Shown here: in pieces, positions 46,040-56,870 of the stretch | Position numbering within the stretch: position 1 is the stretch's first letter | Layout of the letters: every line of letters starts with the position of its first letter | From: Larix kaempferi | Taxonomy: Eukaryota; Streptophyta; Pinopsida; Pinales; Pinaceae | Direction: 5' to 3' | Length of the DNA: 64,000 nt | NCBI GenBank assembly: GCA_027924585.1 | Contig: BSBM01000007.1 | Location: forward strand, 13,607,501-13,671,500 | Made by a program: the position numbers and the translations under genes | Notes under the pieces: model-generated | Database searches by the model: none | The model's input: the letters and a program-made list of their open reading frames with translations, nothing else | Told to the model about the DNA's origin: nothing

Positions 46040-46215
46040 TTCTGGTTTCTGCTTGGATATGATCAGTTGGATCATTTATGTATGTATGCATCATGTTGGA
46101 TGCTGGATATGATCAGTTGGATCATTTATGTATGTATGCATCATGTTGGATGCTGGATATGATCAGTTGGATCATTTATGTATGTATGCATCATGTTGGA
46201 TGCTGGATATGATCA
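46040..46215 (+). repeat. Minisatellite, 51-bp unit, about 3.5 copies
   Basis: GATATGATCAGTTGGATCAT recurs at about 46056, 46107, 46158 and 46206, with GCATCATGTTGGATGCTG between. Further ATCAGGTGGAT motifs continue to about 46450. It lies between RNase H and the 3' LTR. Confidence 0.85.
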
Positions 46216-46551
46216 GTTGGATCATGTGTATGTATTTTGTATATGCATCATGTTGGATGCTTGGACCATGTTTCTGTATATGTATCAGGTGGATACATTG
46301 TATGATCAGGTGGATCATGTATGGTGATATGTATCATGTATCAGGTGGATACATTGTATGATCAGGAGGATCATGTATGATGATATGTATCAGGTAGATA
46401 CTTGGTATGCATCAGGTGGATGCATTGATGATCAGTGGATCATGCAGCAGGATGTTGCAGTGATGATCAGGATGATCATGAGTACATCAGGATGATGTAT
46501 GGGGAGTATCAGGTTGATACTCTGTGGCCGTGGATCAGGTTGTGCAGATGA

Positions 46552-47070
46552 GAATGTCTGGGAGATCCTATAGGTCGGAGTTGTGTACCCGTAATAGCCT
46601 GGGATGCTCTTTCGAGACATTGCTCTGGGAGGACATGTAATTTGTGCCCTGGGAGATTTCAGGTCAGAGTTGTGTACCCGTAACATCCTGAGATGCTCTT
46701 GTGAGGTTTTGTCCTATGGCATGTAATTTGGGCCCTGGGAGATTTCAGGTCGGAGTTGTGTACCCGTAACATCCTGAGATGCTCTTTCGAGGTTTTGCCA
46801 TGACCACATGTAATTTGTGCCCTGGGAGATTTCAGGTCAGAGTTGTGTACCCGTAACATCCTGAGATGCTCTTGCTAGGTTTTGTGGTGGACCACATGTA
46901 ATTTGTGCCCTGGGAGATTTCAAGTCGGAGTTGTGTACCCGTAACATCCTGAGATGCTCTTTCGAGGTTTTTTGGTGGGGTCACATGTAATAGCGCCCTG
47001 GGAGATCCTACAGGTCGGAGTTGTGTACCCATAACATCCTGGGATGCTCTTTCGAGGTTTTGTGACACAC
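46552..47070 (+). repeat. Minisatellite, unit about 86-90 bp, six copies
   Basis: GGTCGGAGTTGTGTACCCGT or a one-base variant recurs near 46574, 46661, 46749, 46836, 46923 and 47013, followed by ATGCTCTTTCGAGGTTTTG and ACATGTAATTTG. Only the 3' part of Copia-B carries it. Open frames on the minus strand here are repeat shadows. Confidence 0.88.
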
Positions 47071-47310
47071 GTAATAAGTCCTGAGGGTTCCACAGTATGG
47101 CCAGTGATGATGAAGACCTGCAGGTGGTGGGCCTACATCCAGTATGAAAAAGGACTGGCTCTGTAGAACTTCCTATGACGAGTAGATTCAGAGATTGATT
47201 GAGATAGCAGCAGCAGTGACGATGATGATGACTCGATGACGATTATCCAGTGACGATGATCCAGATAAGATGACTTGTGCTAGAAGAACTGTGCTGAGAA
47301 ATACTTTCCT

Positions 47311-47323
47311 GGTTAAGAGGGAG
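47311..47323 (+). other. Copia-B polypurine tract
   Basis: GGTTAAGAGGGAG immediately precedes the LTR start TGTTGATG, as is typical for plant copia elements. Confidence 0.85.
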
Positions 47324-47929
47324 TGTTGATGTATATGTAACTTCGGAATGTATTTCACATATATGTATATTGTATTCCTATAGAGATGGTATTATTCCTC
47401 TATAAGGAAGTGTCGTCATATATATTGTAAGTGTCGTAACTTATACTTGATGGGTTATTAGACCACCTTGTTTGGGGTCGGCCCTGTATAAGTCATGTGG
47501 GTCAAAGGGTTATTAGACCACCCTATTGGGGGTCGGCCCACTCAGCATTATGTTATGTGGTTAAGTTCGAGCCTACATGAGTTAGGTAAAAAGGCAAGTC
47601 AAGTCAAGTATAAATAGAGTGCGGGAGGCACTCTATTTGCTCACTCACTTCTCACTCATGCACTTAAGGAGGAGTGGCGCACTAATGGAGGAGGAGGATC
47701 TGCTGCTAGGTTGTGTCTATCTCTTATGGTTGGTTGTATCATTGCTCTATCTATCTCTGAGGAAGTTATTGGGGTTTTTCACCTTTATGGTTTTCCCCAA
47801 GTAAATCTTTGTGTCTCTTGTGTGCTTGCATTATTGTCTCCATGATTGATATGCTGTAGATATGATGTACATGTTGTTCTCTCAGTTAAGATCCTAGATC
47901 AGATTGAAGTAAATTCTAAAAATTTAACA
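47324..47929 (+). repeat. Copia-B 3' LTR (606 bp)
   Basis: Nearly identical to 40876-41486, ending ATTTAACA, followed by target duplication AGGTG. Confidence 0.93.
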
Positions 47930-48357
47930 AGGTGAACATAAGGGGTTCACAACTACAAGGATCAATGAGTGTAGACTCAAGATAGGGCAAAAATCCACTA
48001 GAGTTCTCTTGCTCTCCTTTCTCCTCCCGTCCATAAGCCATATGTGCTCAATATATAGTCCTCTCAAAGGTAAGTGAAAGGACACATCGAGGCATTTCGG
48101 GGAAAATGGAGGGCCAAAGGTCACCCTATGACCATTTTTTGGGAGTAAAAAGTAATTAACTAGTGATTTTTACCATTTTACATGCTACCTGCGGGCTATA
48201 GTGATGCAACTCGCAGGTACGCCCACTAGAGTGATGCAACTAACGTACAGAGGGAAAAATAGTGTCTGAAGGATATAAAGTGGATCTGAGTAATTAAAAT
48301 GGATCTTGCAAGCCAAACAGTGTTGATGCTCACAAGGTGGAAGATTATGTTGTAACA
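47930..48357 (-). repeat. Gypsy-2 3' LTR, part next to the polypurine tract
   Basis: The high end is TTGTAACA, which is TGTTACAA on the element strand. A TATA-like CTATATATTG lies at about 48041-48055 on the element strand. A 36-bp GC-rich module (GCTACC-T-GCGGGCTATA ... TCGCAGGTA) is at 48184-48219. Confidence 0.7.
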
Positions 48358-48373
48358 GATGCCCCCTAATGTG
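48358..48373 (-). other. Gypsy-2 polypurine tract
   Basis: CACATTAGGGGGCATC on the element strand, directly before the LTR, closely resembling the Gypsy-1 tract. Confidence 0.75.
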
Positions 48374-50290
48374 TGAGGTTAGAGACTAATGCTACGATGG
48401 CCGAAATACATTATAAATCTCAGAAGTGGAGTGATGGAGACACAAGTGGAAGGAGCAGCTCACTCGTCATAATACAATAGTATCCCTGAGTACATGTCGG
48501 TATAGTACAACAATCTGATATAATGGCCATGAATAGGTAGTACATAGTGAATACATGTCATAAGTGATCATAGCCATGATCCCTCTACAGTAAGATATGG
48601 TCTCCCTCTGAAAAGAAAACAACTGGTGCGGACTGGAGGTACAAACTGCTGATATCTAAGTGGCGATATCTCAGATGTAAAGTCATAATCATAAGTAGCA
48701 TACTAAATGCCACTATCGCCTGGGGTCTTCTACGCAAGTCTTCGACGGTGCAAGTCCCATCAAGTGAATAAAGGATTTGAGGATGAACCTGATGTGACAT
48801 CGTCTGATTACCGGTCAATGATGTATACCGTTAACAGACACGAGATAACCCACCAATAATGAATATGGGCATCAAGGCACAGAGCACAATCATCAAAGTG
48901 CGAATAGATGTGTTGAGGTCGAACACTAAGATGAATCCATCGATCAGGGGACATTGATGTATTCCCAAAACTATCAACGACGAGAGAACCTGCCACTAAT
49001 GACTACAAGCCTCAAGGTACTCAACCGAACTCTCAGCCTCAAGTTCTGGAATAAATGGGTTGAAGTCGATGGAATGAGACTCGCTGGAAGGAGGGCATTA
49101 AGGCATCCCCCATAAACCAGTACGAGGTACCAGCTACGCTGAAAGATTTGGAAGAACTCAGGTGAAATGGACTGACTCAATAAGGATGGCCGACATGCAA
49201 TAGTCAAGAGATCTGAGGAGTGGCCGAATCTGGTTTCAGGAATTCCTTTGAACAAGAACATGAGCAAATGGATAGACTCAGGCAACATAGACTCAATATA
49301 AACTGTGCGATGCAGGAGGCACCACAAAGGGCTCCATAATGACTGGAAGCTTAACTAATCGGTGGGATAAACTGAGAAACAAGTACAGCTCCTAAGGTCC
49401 AACTAATGTATGGATTGGAATGAATGCTCTGTTCAAAGGCGACACGATAGCTGCCAACAAAAGTAGTAACCATAATCCCGTCCGGCTTTTTGGAATATTT
49501 GATTTTTTTGGTCTTTTTCATATTTGGAAAAGCTTGAAAAGGAATAAAATTGCTTAAAGTACAACAAGTGAGGGAACGAGTGTCAAATAGTGAGCAGACT
49601 AGTCCCAAGCAGTGGAACATACCTATGATCAATGCAAGGAAGCATGTGCAGGATGTGGACACTCGGGGGGTGTGTTCCCTCAGGGTCAAAAGGTCATCAA
49701 ATTGTGAAGGACAAATGGAGGCTCTGCAGGGCTCAACAGGGAAAAGTGCTCAAGCACCAAGCTAACAACTGAGTAAGTGGGAGCTGGCACAAGGCCCAAG
49801 CGGCAAGCAGGATGATGCAATGCAATCACAACTTGATATAAATGGGGGAGTCCTTATGGGAGATGGACAACATAAGACAAAGTAGAGTATGAGTCTTTAT
49901 CACAAAGTCATGGCGTAACTACAAAGGACTCCCTAAGGACAAACAACGGCATGGGCACCATAATGCAAAAAGGGGTTCTAACTAGGGTACCCATGTTCGA
50001 AAAGGCCCTACCACCCCATAACGACACTTCTATAACAGCGTGAAGGTTCCGTGTCGGTTGAGAAGCGGGGTCGCACCTAGGGTTTATGAAAGTGGTCAAA
50101 AGGTCAAATGCATAATGAATGTGAAAATGACATCTAACCTATATGCCAGGTGTGAAATATACCTGCCGTAGGTGTGAAATGATCGGAAACAACTTTCGCC
50201 AAAGAAACCTAGTAAAAAAATGCTACTCCATGACATTGTATTAGTCCAAAACAACATTAAATGGCGAAAACTATAGACAAGTGGGTTTTG
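48374..50290 (-). other. Gypsy-2 3' region without recognised genes
   Basis: Minus-strand frames such as 49327-48974 (117 codons) and 49689-49351 (112 codons) have no known domain. Two diverged repeats of about 150 bp (GAGAACCTGCCACTAATGA at about 48981 and GATAACCCACCAATAATGA at about 48842) each continue into a GTTGAGGTCGA-like motif. Similar bits are in the same region of Gypsy-1. Confidence 0.5.
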
Positions 50291-50295
50291 AAAAT

Positions 50296-50304
50296 TATAA
50301 ATAG
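50296..50304 (+). promoter_or_regulatory. TATA box of the antisense PMD gene in Gypsy-2
   Basis: TATAAATAG, 411 bp before the ATG at 50707. It corresponds in sequence and place to 10128-10136 in Gypsy-1. Confidence 0.7.
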
Positions 50305-50437
50305 TAACAAAAATTTACAATTTACAATTCATTTTTACTATTCACCCATTTGGAGTTTTGTGGTTAGTTTTCACCTTGAATTTCAACTGCTGATTCTGGG
50401 AGCTACGGGCGTCCGATCATCAAACCGTTAGGAGCAG

Positions 50438-50706
50438 GTTGGTAATCTCATCCATACCTTCCATTTCAATGCTTTTATTTCAATTTTCATCGGTTGTTTT
50501 TTTTTAATTTGGCCAAGCCCTAAATGGTCTCGGTGCTACCCGCGGGCTATAACTATGCCGGTCGCAGGTAGGGCTGGGTACGCACAGTCAACGCACGTGT
50601 TGACCGCGAGTACCCGCCTCTGTAAGCAAACTTGCCCGCAGGTATGGTCGTGAAGCTAGTTTTTTAAATGAAATTGACTAAATTCTTTGGTTTTTCTCCC
50701 TCCAAG
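50438..50706 (+). other. Predicted 5' UTR intron of the Gypsy-2 PMD gene
   Basis: Donor GAGCAG/GTTGGT at 50438 (or TTG/GTAATC at 50442) and acceptor CTCCCTCCAAG directly before the ATG. The exon before it has AAACCGTTAGGAG, like AACCGTTGGA of Gypsy-1. The intron contains the 36-bp module at 50535-50570 that is also in the LTR. Confidence 0.6.
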
Positions 50707-51983
50707 ATGGTTCTAGAGTGGAGAGAGAGGGAACATGACCAAGTGGATGAGGCCGTCCACAATGATGTGCGTGCACAGCAAGCACTACAAGCATGTGGGC
50801 TATACAAATTTTGGAGCATAGGGGGTTTAAGGTCCTAAAACCTATTACTCTGCTGCTTGATAGACTACTGGGACGTTGATGCACATAACTTCAACCTATA
50901 TGGGTAAATACTCTCATTGGAAGTGGAAGATATCTACTTCATTACTGGTTTGTCCCGTCGAGGTGATGTGGCAAGCCTTCGGTCTCGTTCCGTGGGTGGT
51001 GGGATCACCATCCCCGACTATATAGAGCGGTATTGTATTCCAAATACTGGGGAAGTGGGGAGTCAGGTGCCCATCAGAGCCATAGTCAACCTGAGCATGA
51101 AGGTTGTAGTGGCTACCTTAGTGCGGATTACTGGTTCAAAAGCTCTGCACCAGGCATCCAGGCCAATGATGTTCTATGCGTCGCAGTGTATGCATCCCAT
51201 GATATTTGACTGGTGTAACATGCTACTGGGGTCCATGAAGACCCAGCTGACAGAGTGCAAGCAAGGAGATGCAAAAAACTTCGGATACGGTAGTATCTTG
51301 TGCAGTTTCTTCTTTGAGCGAGTTTCGGGGCTCAGTCTGAGGGTTGAGGTCCCTCCTCATAGTCTCCGCGACCCAGCCATGACCCGGTGGGTCGAGGTCT
51401 TGACGCGACAGGGTGGTGGCCATCAAGCATCACCATATACAGAGGAGTTCTTTCACTGGTGGGACCGACAGGTCATAGCCATAAATGACTACCCCTATGC
51501 AAGGATAGACTTCCGCCAGGATCGTGACATTCCGCTTCCACTAGATGCAGCGTTCGGAGACATTGGTGAGTACTCTTTTTAGTTTTTTTGGTGTATTAAA
51601 TTTTTATGGATTTTTTTATTATAGATGTAAATGCAAAAATCTTTTTAGGGGTAGTATCATATATTAATGTTGACTGTTTGCTCGCAGACAAGGGCCCAGT
51701 GAGACCCGAGGGCTTCCCGATACATCGTTGTTAGGGCATGGGTGATGAGGTAGTGGGTGTTGCAGCAGAGCATACACTACAGACTCTGTGGGGAAACCTA
51801 TCACGGATGACCACCAGGGAACCACAGATAGAGGTGGCACGACTACCAAAGGAGATGCAGCGCCAAGTCGTGGGGGTGTCGGGTAACTGGGTACAACTAC
51901 TGCAGCGCATAGCAAATGCAGTACAGTATTACTATGAGACACATCCTGTCAGGGCGGTATCTAGGCCTCCTCGTAGGGAGTAG
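50707..51983 (+). pseudogene. Antisense PMD (plant mobile domain, MAIN/MAIL-like) gene of Gypsy-2
   Basis: The first exon begins MVLEWREREHDQVDEA, matching the Gypsy-1 start. A frameshift near 50835 and a stop within DVDAHNFNLYG interrupt it; then 50917-51565 is open. Visible PMD features are WDVDAHNFNLYG, LEVEDIYFITGLSRRGD, YCIPNTGEVG, CSFFFERVSGLSLRV and NDYPYARIDFRQDRD. The intron at 51566-51687 has donor ATTG/GTGAGT and acceptor TTTGCTCGCAG and keeps the frame. The last exon has one TAG near 51733 and then reads to TAG after PPRRE at 51981. PMD is known from plant MAIN and MAIL1 proteins and from plant transposons. The gene lies tail to tail with pol, as in Gypsy-1. Confidence 0.83.
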
Positions 51984-52283
51984 ACATCTCAGGGTCCCAT
52001 TTTTGTATCAATATGTATATTTTTGAGGGCTACGGGCTCCAGTTTTGTATTATGACACTACCATTTTGGACATATTATTTATGAAAAACTATGGTTCTCC
52101 GGTTCTACTATATGTGTGTATGTACAAATGTATGAATGTGTCTTTTAGTTGTATGCTTCATTGTGAATGTGACAAATGCCAATCTAATACATAGTTAGCG
52201 TATGCATCAAATATACGATTAAAACTTCTCGGAACATGAATGTATGTAATTGAAACAAAATGTCATTCCAAGAGTCTTACCCT
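51984..52283. other. Spacer between PMD gene and aRNH in Gypsy-2
   Basis: AT-rich spacer where the two convergent transcription units end. No repeat like that of Gypsy-1 is obvious. Confidence 0.5.
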
Positions 52284-52600
52284 TAAGAATTTACGTAGTA
52301 ACGTAGGATCCCGCACACGGTACTGACCATTCAACTGAGACACAACCAGTTGTGAATCCAGGCGGACTTCTAAAGACTGGACGCCATGTAAAATAGCATC
52401 CCGAAGTAGCCTGATCACGGCACTATATTAAGCCACATTGTTAGATGTAGGACAGAGACAAGCACCTCCTGAAGACACAACTAGGTGGTCAGGTGGATAA
52501 ATAACCCATGCAGTAGAAGCAAGCTGTTGCGTATGACGGCTAGCACCATCCGCGAATCCTAAGAACATAGGAAAATCCGCTGACATCTGTAAATCAATCG
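52284..52600 (-). pseudogene. Gypsy-2 archaeal-type RNase H (aRNH)
   Basis: The minus strand reads LGFADGASRHTQQLASTAWV, YSAVIRLLRDAILHGVQSLE and RLDSQLVVSQLNGQYRVRDP, matching the Gypsy-1 domain. The catalytic Asp residues of FADGAS and LDSQL are kept, but the Glu codon is TAA (52428-52430, in the place of QAEYDA). It follows the integrase C-terminus, so the domain order is the same in both families. Confidence 0.8.
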
Positions 52601-52697
52601 GAAGCTAATCAGCAGACCCGAAAACCAAAAGAAAGCTATACTATGTACAAAAATAACTATACAGTAGTATACAAAATTATTAGCCTGAACCAGAGAT

Positions 52698-53990
52698 TCA
52701 AGCGTAATACCGCTTGAGGTAGAGCCCATTTCTAGGCTCCTTCAAGACATTCCCCTCATTGTCCTCTAATTCATAGGCTCCTTTTTCCAAGACACACCTT
52801 ACGATGTAAGGACCGTGCCACATGGGGTTAAACTTGCCTGCCCCCAGGGGTTCTTTAGCTTGGTCATATAAGAGGACCAAGTCACCTTCAACATATTACC
52901 GGGGATGGGTAGACCTATCGTACTGAACCTTAACATGATGTTTATTGGCATCTATAACCATGGCGGCATCTCGACGTTGCTCATCAAGTTGCTCAAGGTG
53001 GATTAAACGTTGCTCAATACTCGTCGTATCAGGGAGGAGCTCTATGGCCAGTTTAAGCGAAGGGATTTCGCATTCAATCGGTAAAATCGACTCCACACCG
53101 TGTACTAGCTGAAACGATAAGAACCCGATGGCAGTCTTAACTATTGTTCGATATGCCCACAAAGTAGGATATAACATAATGTGCCAGTTGTTCTTGCTTA
53201 GCTGGATGGTACGTTGGAGAATGGTCTTTAAAGACTTATTGACTGCTTAAACTTGACCATTCACTTGGGGATAGTAAGAAGATGAGTGTTCTTGACGAAA
53301 CCCAAGCTTGAGAGACAAATCCTCCATCATTTTGTTTTGAAAGTGATTGCCATGGTCAGTGACAATCTCTTTCGGAATACTGAACCGAGTAATAATCTGA
53401 TTGAACACGAAATGGGCTGTTGTAGCACCATTGGCTTTTACGGTAGGCATGGCCTCAGCCCATTTGGAAAAGTAGTCCATGGCCACTATAATATGGTGAT
53501 GCCCCCCAGCTGAAGCTGGTTTGAAATCCATGAAATTCACCCCCCACTTGGTGAAGGGACCAATGGTGACGACCAGATGAAGGGGCGTTGGATGCGAGTG
53601 TATATTCCGAGAAAACACCTGGCAAGGGTGACATCTCTTCACAGTGTTTATACAATCCTTAAAGATTGAAGGCCAAAAGTAACCCGCTCGCATAATACGT
53701 TGGGCTGTAGCAAGCCCGAATAAGTGACCGCCACACGCCCCAGCATGGCAATCATTAGGCACCCGCTCCGCTTCTTCGTGAGTCAAGCAACGACGGAGAA
53801 TAGAATCCTTTCCTCGGTGATACAAAGGGTCACCGATGATAGTATAATCTTTAGCGTGATGTTTCACATGTCGTCGCTTGTCCCGTGAATAGTGCGGAGG
53901 AAACTTCACAGTTTGGAGATATATAATGACATCCCCATACCAAGGGTCCTCGGATGAGATAAGAAATAAGTGTTCATCCACAAAGGAATC
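52698..53990 (-). pseudogene. Gypsy-2 integrase
   Basis: In minus-strand order the zinc-binding region (CHAGACGGHLFG to KRCHPCQVF), the core and the GPY-type end (MWHGPYIVRCVLEKGAYELED, 52840-52770) are visible. At the first catalytic position the sequence is GVNFMDF, with Asn where Gypsy-1 has Asp. The second Asp is kept (VTDHGNHF). The Glu codon is TAA at 53247-53249 (NGQV-stop-AVNKSLKT). After that stop the frame continues through LYPTLWAYRTIVKTA and HGVESILPIECE. It is inactive as it stands. Confidence 0.87.
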
Positions 53991-53999
53991 TTCATGGAT

Positions 54000-55780
54000 G
54001 ACATCCTCATCAAGTCTCACAAGATCCGACATAAGCTCAACAAACACCAACGATTTCACCGACTTCGTCGAAGCAAAATCGAGATCGAACTCCTGAAGGA
54101 TCACAATCCATTTATTGTACCTCCCCCCCTATAAGGCATCATGATAGCACGAACTGAAACGGATTGATGTGCGCTACAACTGTGGTTGTTCTAAGCAAAA
54201 TATAGTGTCGTAACCGTTGGACTGCATGGACAATCGCAAGTGCCAACTTCTCCACTTGAGTATATCTCAGTTCAACATCTACTAGATTCCGACTAAGGTA
54301 ATAGATAACATGCTCGAGAAGCATATCATCAACCTAAACCAAGACCATTCCAATCGTCTCTTGAGACGTAGCCACATGAAGTATAAAATCTCGTGTGAAG
54401 TATGGTGGAATAAGCACAGGGGCTGATACCAAAGCTTTCTTAAGGGCATCGAAAGACTGTTGGGCTCACCGAAAGACTGTTGGGCTCACTCATCCCAGAT
54501 AAACAGTGTGTCTTTCTTCAAAAAACGCGTGAAACCTTTGGCAAGATTAGAATAATTGACTACAAAACGACGTAGAAAAGTAGCTCTCCCTTGGAGGCTC
54601 TGAAGTTGAAACAAGTTGCACAGAGGAGGCAACCCAAGTATTGCCTCAACTTTTAGAGGATCGACTCTAATACCCTCTTTCGAAACTATAAATCCTAAAA
54701 GGTGACCTGACCTCACCGCAAAGATGCATTTATTGGGATTCAACTGAATCTTGTAGCGTATACATCGTTCGAGAATCCAACGAAGGTGCTTGGGGTGGTC
54801 CATTCTCTTACGAGAATGGCCGGCAAGATCATCCAAGAAAACCTCCATTATACTTTTAAGGTCGTGAAAGGCATAGGTCATGGCACGTTGAAACGTAGCT
54901 CCGGCATTTTTAAGGCCGAAGGGCATTTTCTGATATGCAAATGTACCCCAAGGGCAATTGAAAGCAGTCTTATGTTGGTCCTCGGGTTTGATTTGAATCT
55001 GGTTATACCCCAAAAAGCGGTCCATGAATGAAAAAATCTCACTTCCCGCACAAGCATCCAATATCTGATCAATGAATGGCATGGGGAAGTTGTCTTTCGG
55101 ACATGCACGATTCAGGTCTCTAAAATCAGTGCATACACGGATCGTTCCCTGCTTCTTATCCACAGGAACGGGGTTTGACACCCATTCGGTAAGGGGAATG
55201 GGGTAGATAAAACCAGCTTTGCGCAGTTTCTCCACCTTTGCCTTGATAGCGGTTGCCTTTCTAGGGTTAACAGCACGAAGACGTTGCTGAACTGGTTTAG
55301 CATGAGAATATGTTCTAATCTCGTGCTCGACAATACTAGGGTCTATTCCTAACATCTCCTCGTATGACCAGGCGAAAGCTTCCCGAAGTTCAATAAACAA
55401 TTCAGTGTAGATGGAAACCTCCTCATAAGAGCAATCGTCACCGATGTAAACGTTTTCAATCTTTCCGAGAGTGCGAGAGATGTTGATCAGTTGAGTCGGG
55501 GAAATATTAGCCATGTTCCCCTCTGCATAAATCTCAAGTGAACCCAAAAGAGCCACAGGGTGACCAACCATCTCTGCAAGAGTCGTCCTGAACTCTTCTT
55601 GCTCAGCGAGATCAAGGTTGGGAAGGAAATAAGAGCGATGATGCATATCCTCCCAAGGTCTCTCACTACCACACATGGCCTCGATAATAGCTTCATCCGA
55701 GGGTAAAGTACTATCAAGGCAATCGTTCGAACAAGACGAGTCGGTTTCCCAAACTGGCAGTGTAACGGGATCTTCCTCAA
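54000..55780 (-). pseudogene. Gypsy-2 reverse transcriptase and first RNase H
   Basis: RT has an open frame of 396 codons (55676-54486) including PWEDMHHRSYFLPN, VCTDFRDLNRACPKDNFP, MPFGLKNAGATFQRAM and the catalytic FLDD box. A 20-bp tandem duplication (CGAAAGACTGTTGGGCTCAC, 54450-54489) ends the frame. RNase H follows in pieces: FILHVATSQETIGMVL, where the first catalytic Asp is again missing, then HVIYYLSRNLVD and RLRHYILL. The connection to integrase (ISSEDPWYGDVIIYL) is kept near 53960. This RT is the best preserved long domain of the element. Confidence 0.9.
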
Positions 55781-56870
55781 TTGTCCGTGAAGAGGGGATA
55801 TCCAGCTCTACGGTGGCTTATTGAATATCCTATAAAGCAAGCTCAACAACAGACAGTGGCATAGACATCCCGACATGCGCAATGTCTCCAGACGTAGAAC
55901 TCGTGGACGGTAAGGTCCATGGATCATTAAAATATGAAGTTCGGAACGGTACATTATGCAAAGGAGGAGGCGCATTGTCGAAAATGGTTCCCATAAAATT
56001 CACATGTGCAGGGAAATCATAAGATCCCATCAACGAAGGGTACATACCAACACCCATGTTCCCAATTGCCGGCTGAGAATCTTTAACCCGCGGGACTACT
56101 AATCTCGGGGATGCTTTAGGAGGAGGATTAACGAAATCTAGCTAATTGATGGTCACAATACTGCCTTCGTGTGGAAAGCAAATGATCCTGAATATAGTAG
56201 ACGCGACAGCTTGCATAGCGTACATCCAATTCCGACCTAGTAAAAGGTTGTAGTCGATGGGCGCATCAACCACTTCGACTTCAATAGGCACAGGTTTACC
56301 TCCCAAGCAGACAACAAGGGAAGGGATAATCCCATGCGGCTTAAATGATCAACCATCAAATGCAGTGAGCATGGTCCTAGACGTGAGTAGAGGAGGAGAG
56401 CCAAGAGCTTTCCAACAAGCTAATGACATCACTAACGCGGAAGCGCCTTCGTCAACCACTGTTCTCTTGACGAAATTCTTAAGGCACTCCACATGGATTT
56501 GAAAAGCCACGTGGTAAGGTAAGCGAGGTTGAAGATCAGTAGTGTCGAACTTGATAACGTTGGGACTCCCCCCATCCTGAACTCCTAACGCACTCAAAAG
56601 GGCATGCCTTTAAGAAGGACACGCCTGTAAAACTTCAAGAGCCGACATGGCACACGGAGTTTGTCCCAAATCTTCTACAATGGAGTAGCTCTGGGCGGCT
56701 TGAGCATTGGGATTATACGTAGAGCACTTAAGAACACCTTTCGGTATCCGCGACATAATAGAGGGCTTCTCGATATGCAAGGAATTATCAGGAGGGGGGG
56801 GAGGCTCACTCCCCATATTAGGTTGTGGTGCACCATAATCGCTTTGACAAGTAGCAACACTAACCTCCAA
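55781..56870 (-). pseudogene. Gypsy-2 aspartic protease and linker
   Basis: The active-site motif VVDEGASALVMS is at about 56470-56435. IDYNLLLGRNWMYAMQAVA follows near 56260-56205, then a linker to RT with PPHE-GSIVTIN and SLMGSYDFPAHVNF. Unlike Gypsy-1, no zinc knuckle is visible in this linker. Stops near 56605 and 56350 break the frame. Confidence 0.83.

Larger units (their letters stand above)
40876..47929 (+). mobile_element. Copia-B: Ty1/copia element with target duplication AGGTG
   Basis: LTRs at 40876-41486 and 47324-47929 differ by about nine substitutions and one small indel by eye. AGGTG flanks both ends (40871-40875, 47930-47934). A PBS and polypurine tract are in place. Only the RT and RNase H are recognisable; gag, protease and integrase are missing. 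The long leader and the 3' region are filled with short tandem repeats. It is therefore a non-autonomous derivative that moved relatively late, after Gypsy-2 was already present. Confidence 0.93.

Noticed and set aside
46552-47070. Regularly spaced repeats, CRISPR-like at first sight
   Set aside because: Direct repeats are adjacent without unique spacers of constant length, no cas genes, and the setting is a plant retroelement. They are a minisatellite.
49351-49689. Minus-strand frames of 112-133 codons in the 3' regions of both Tat elements as extra genes
   Set aside because: No recognisable domain and no aligned protein similarity that I could establish between the two families; kept only as an unassigned region.
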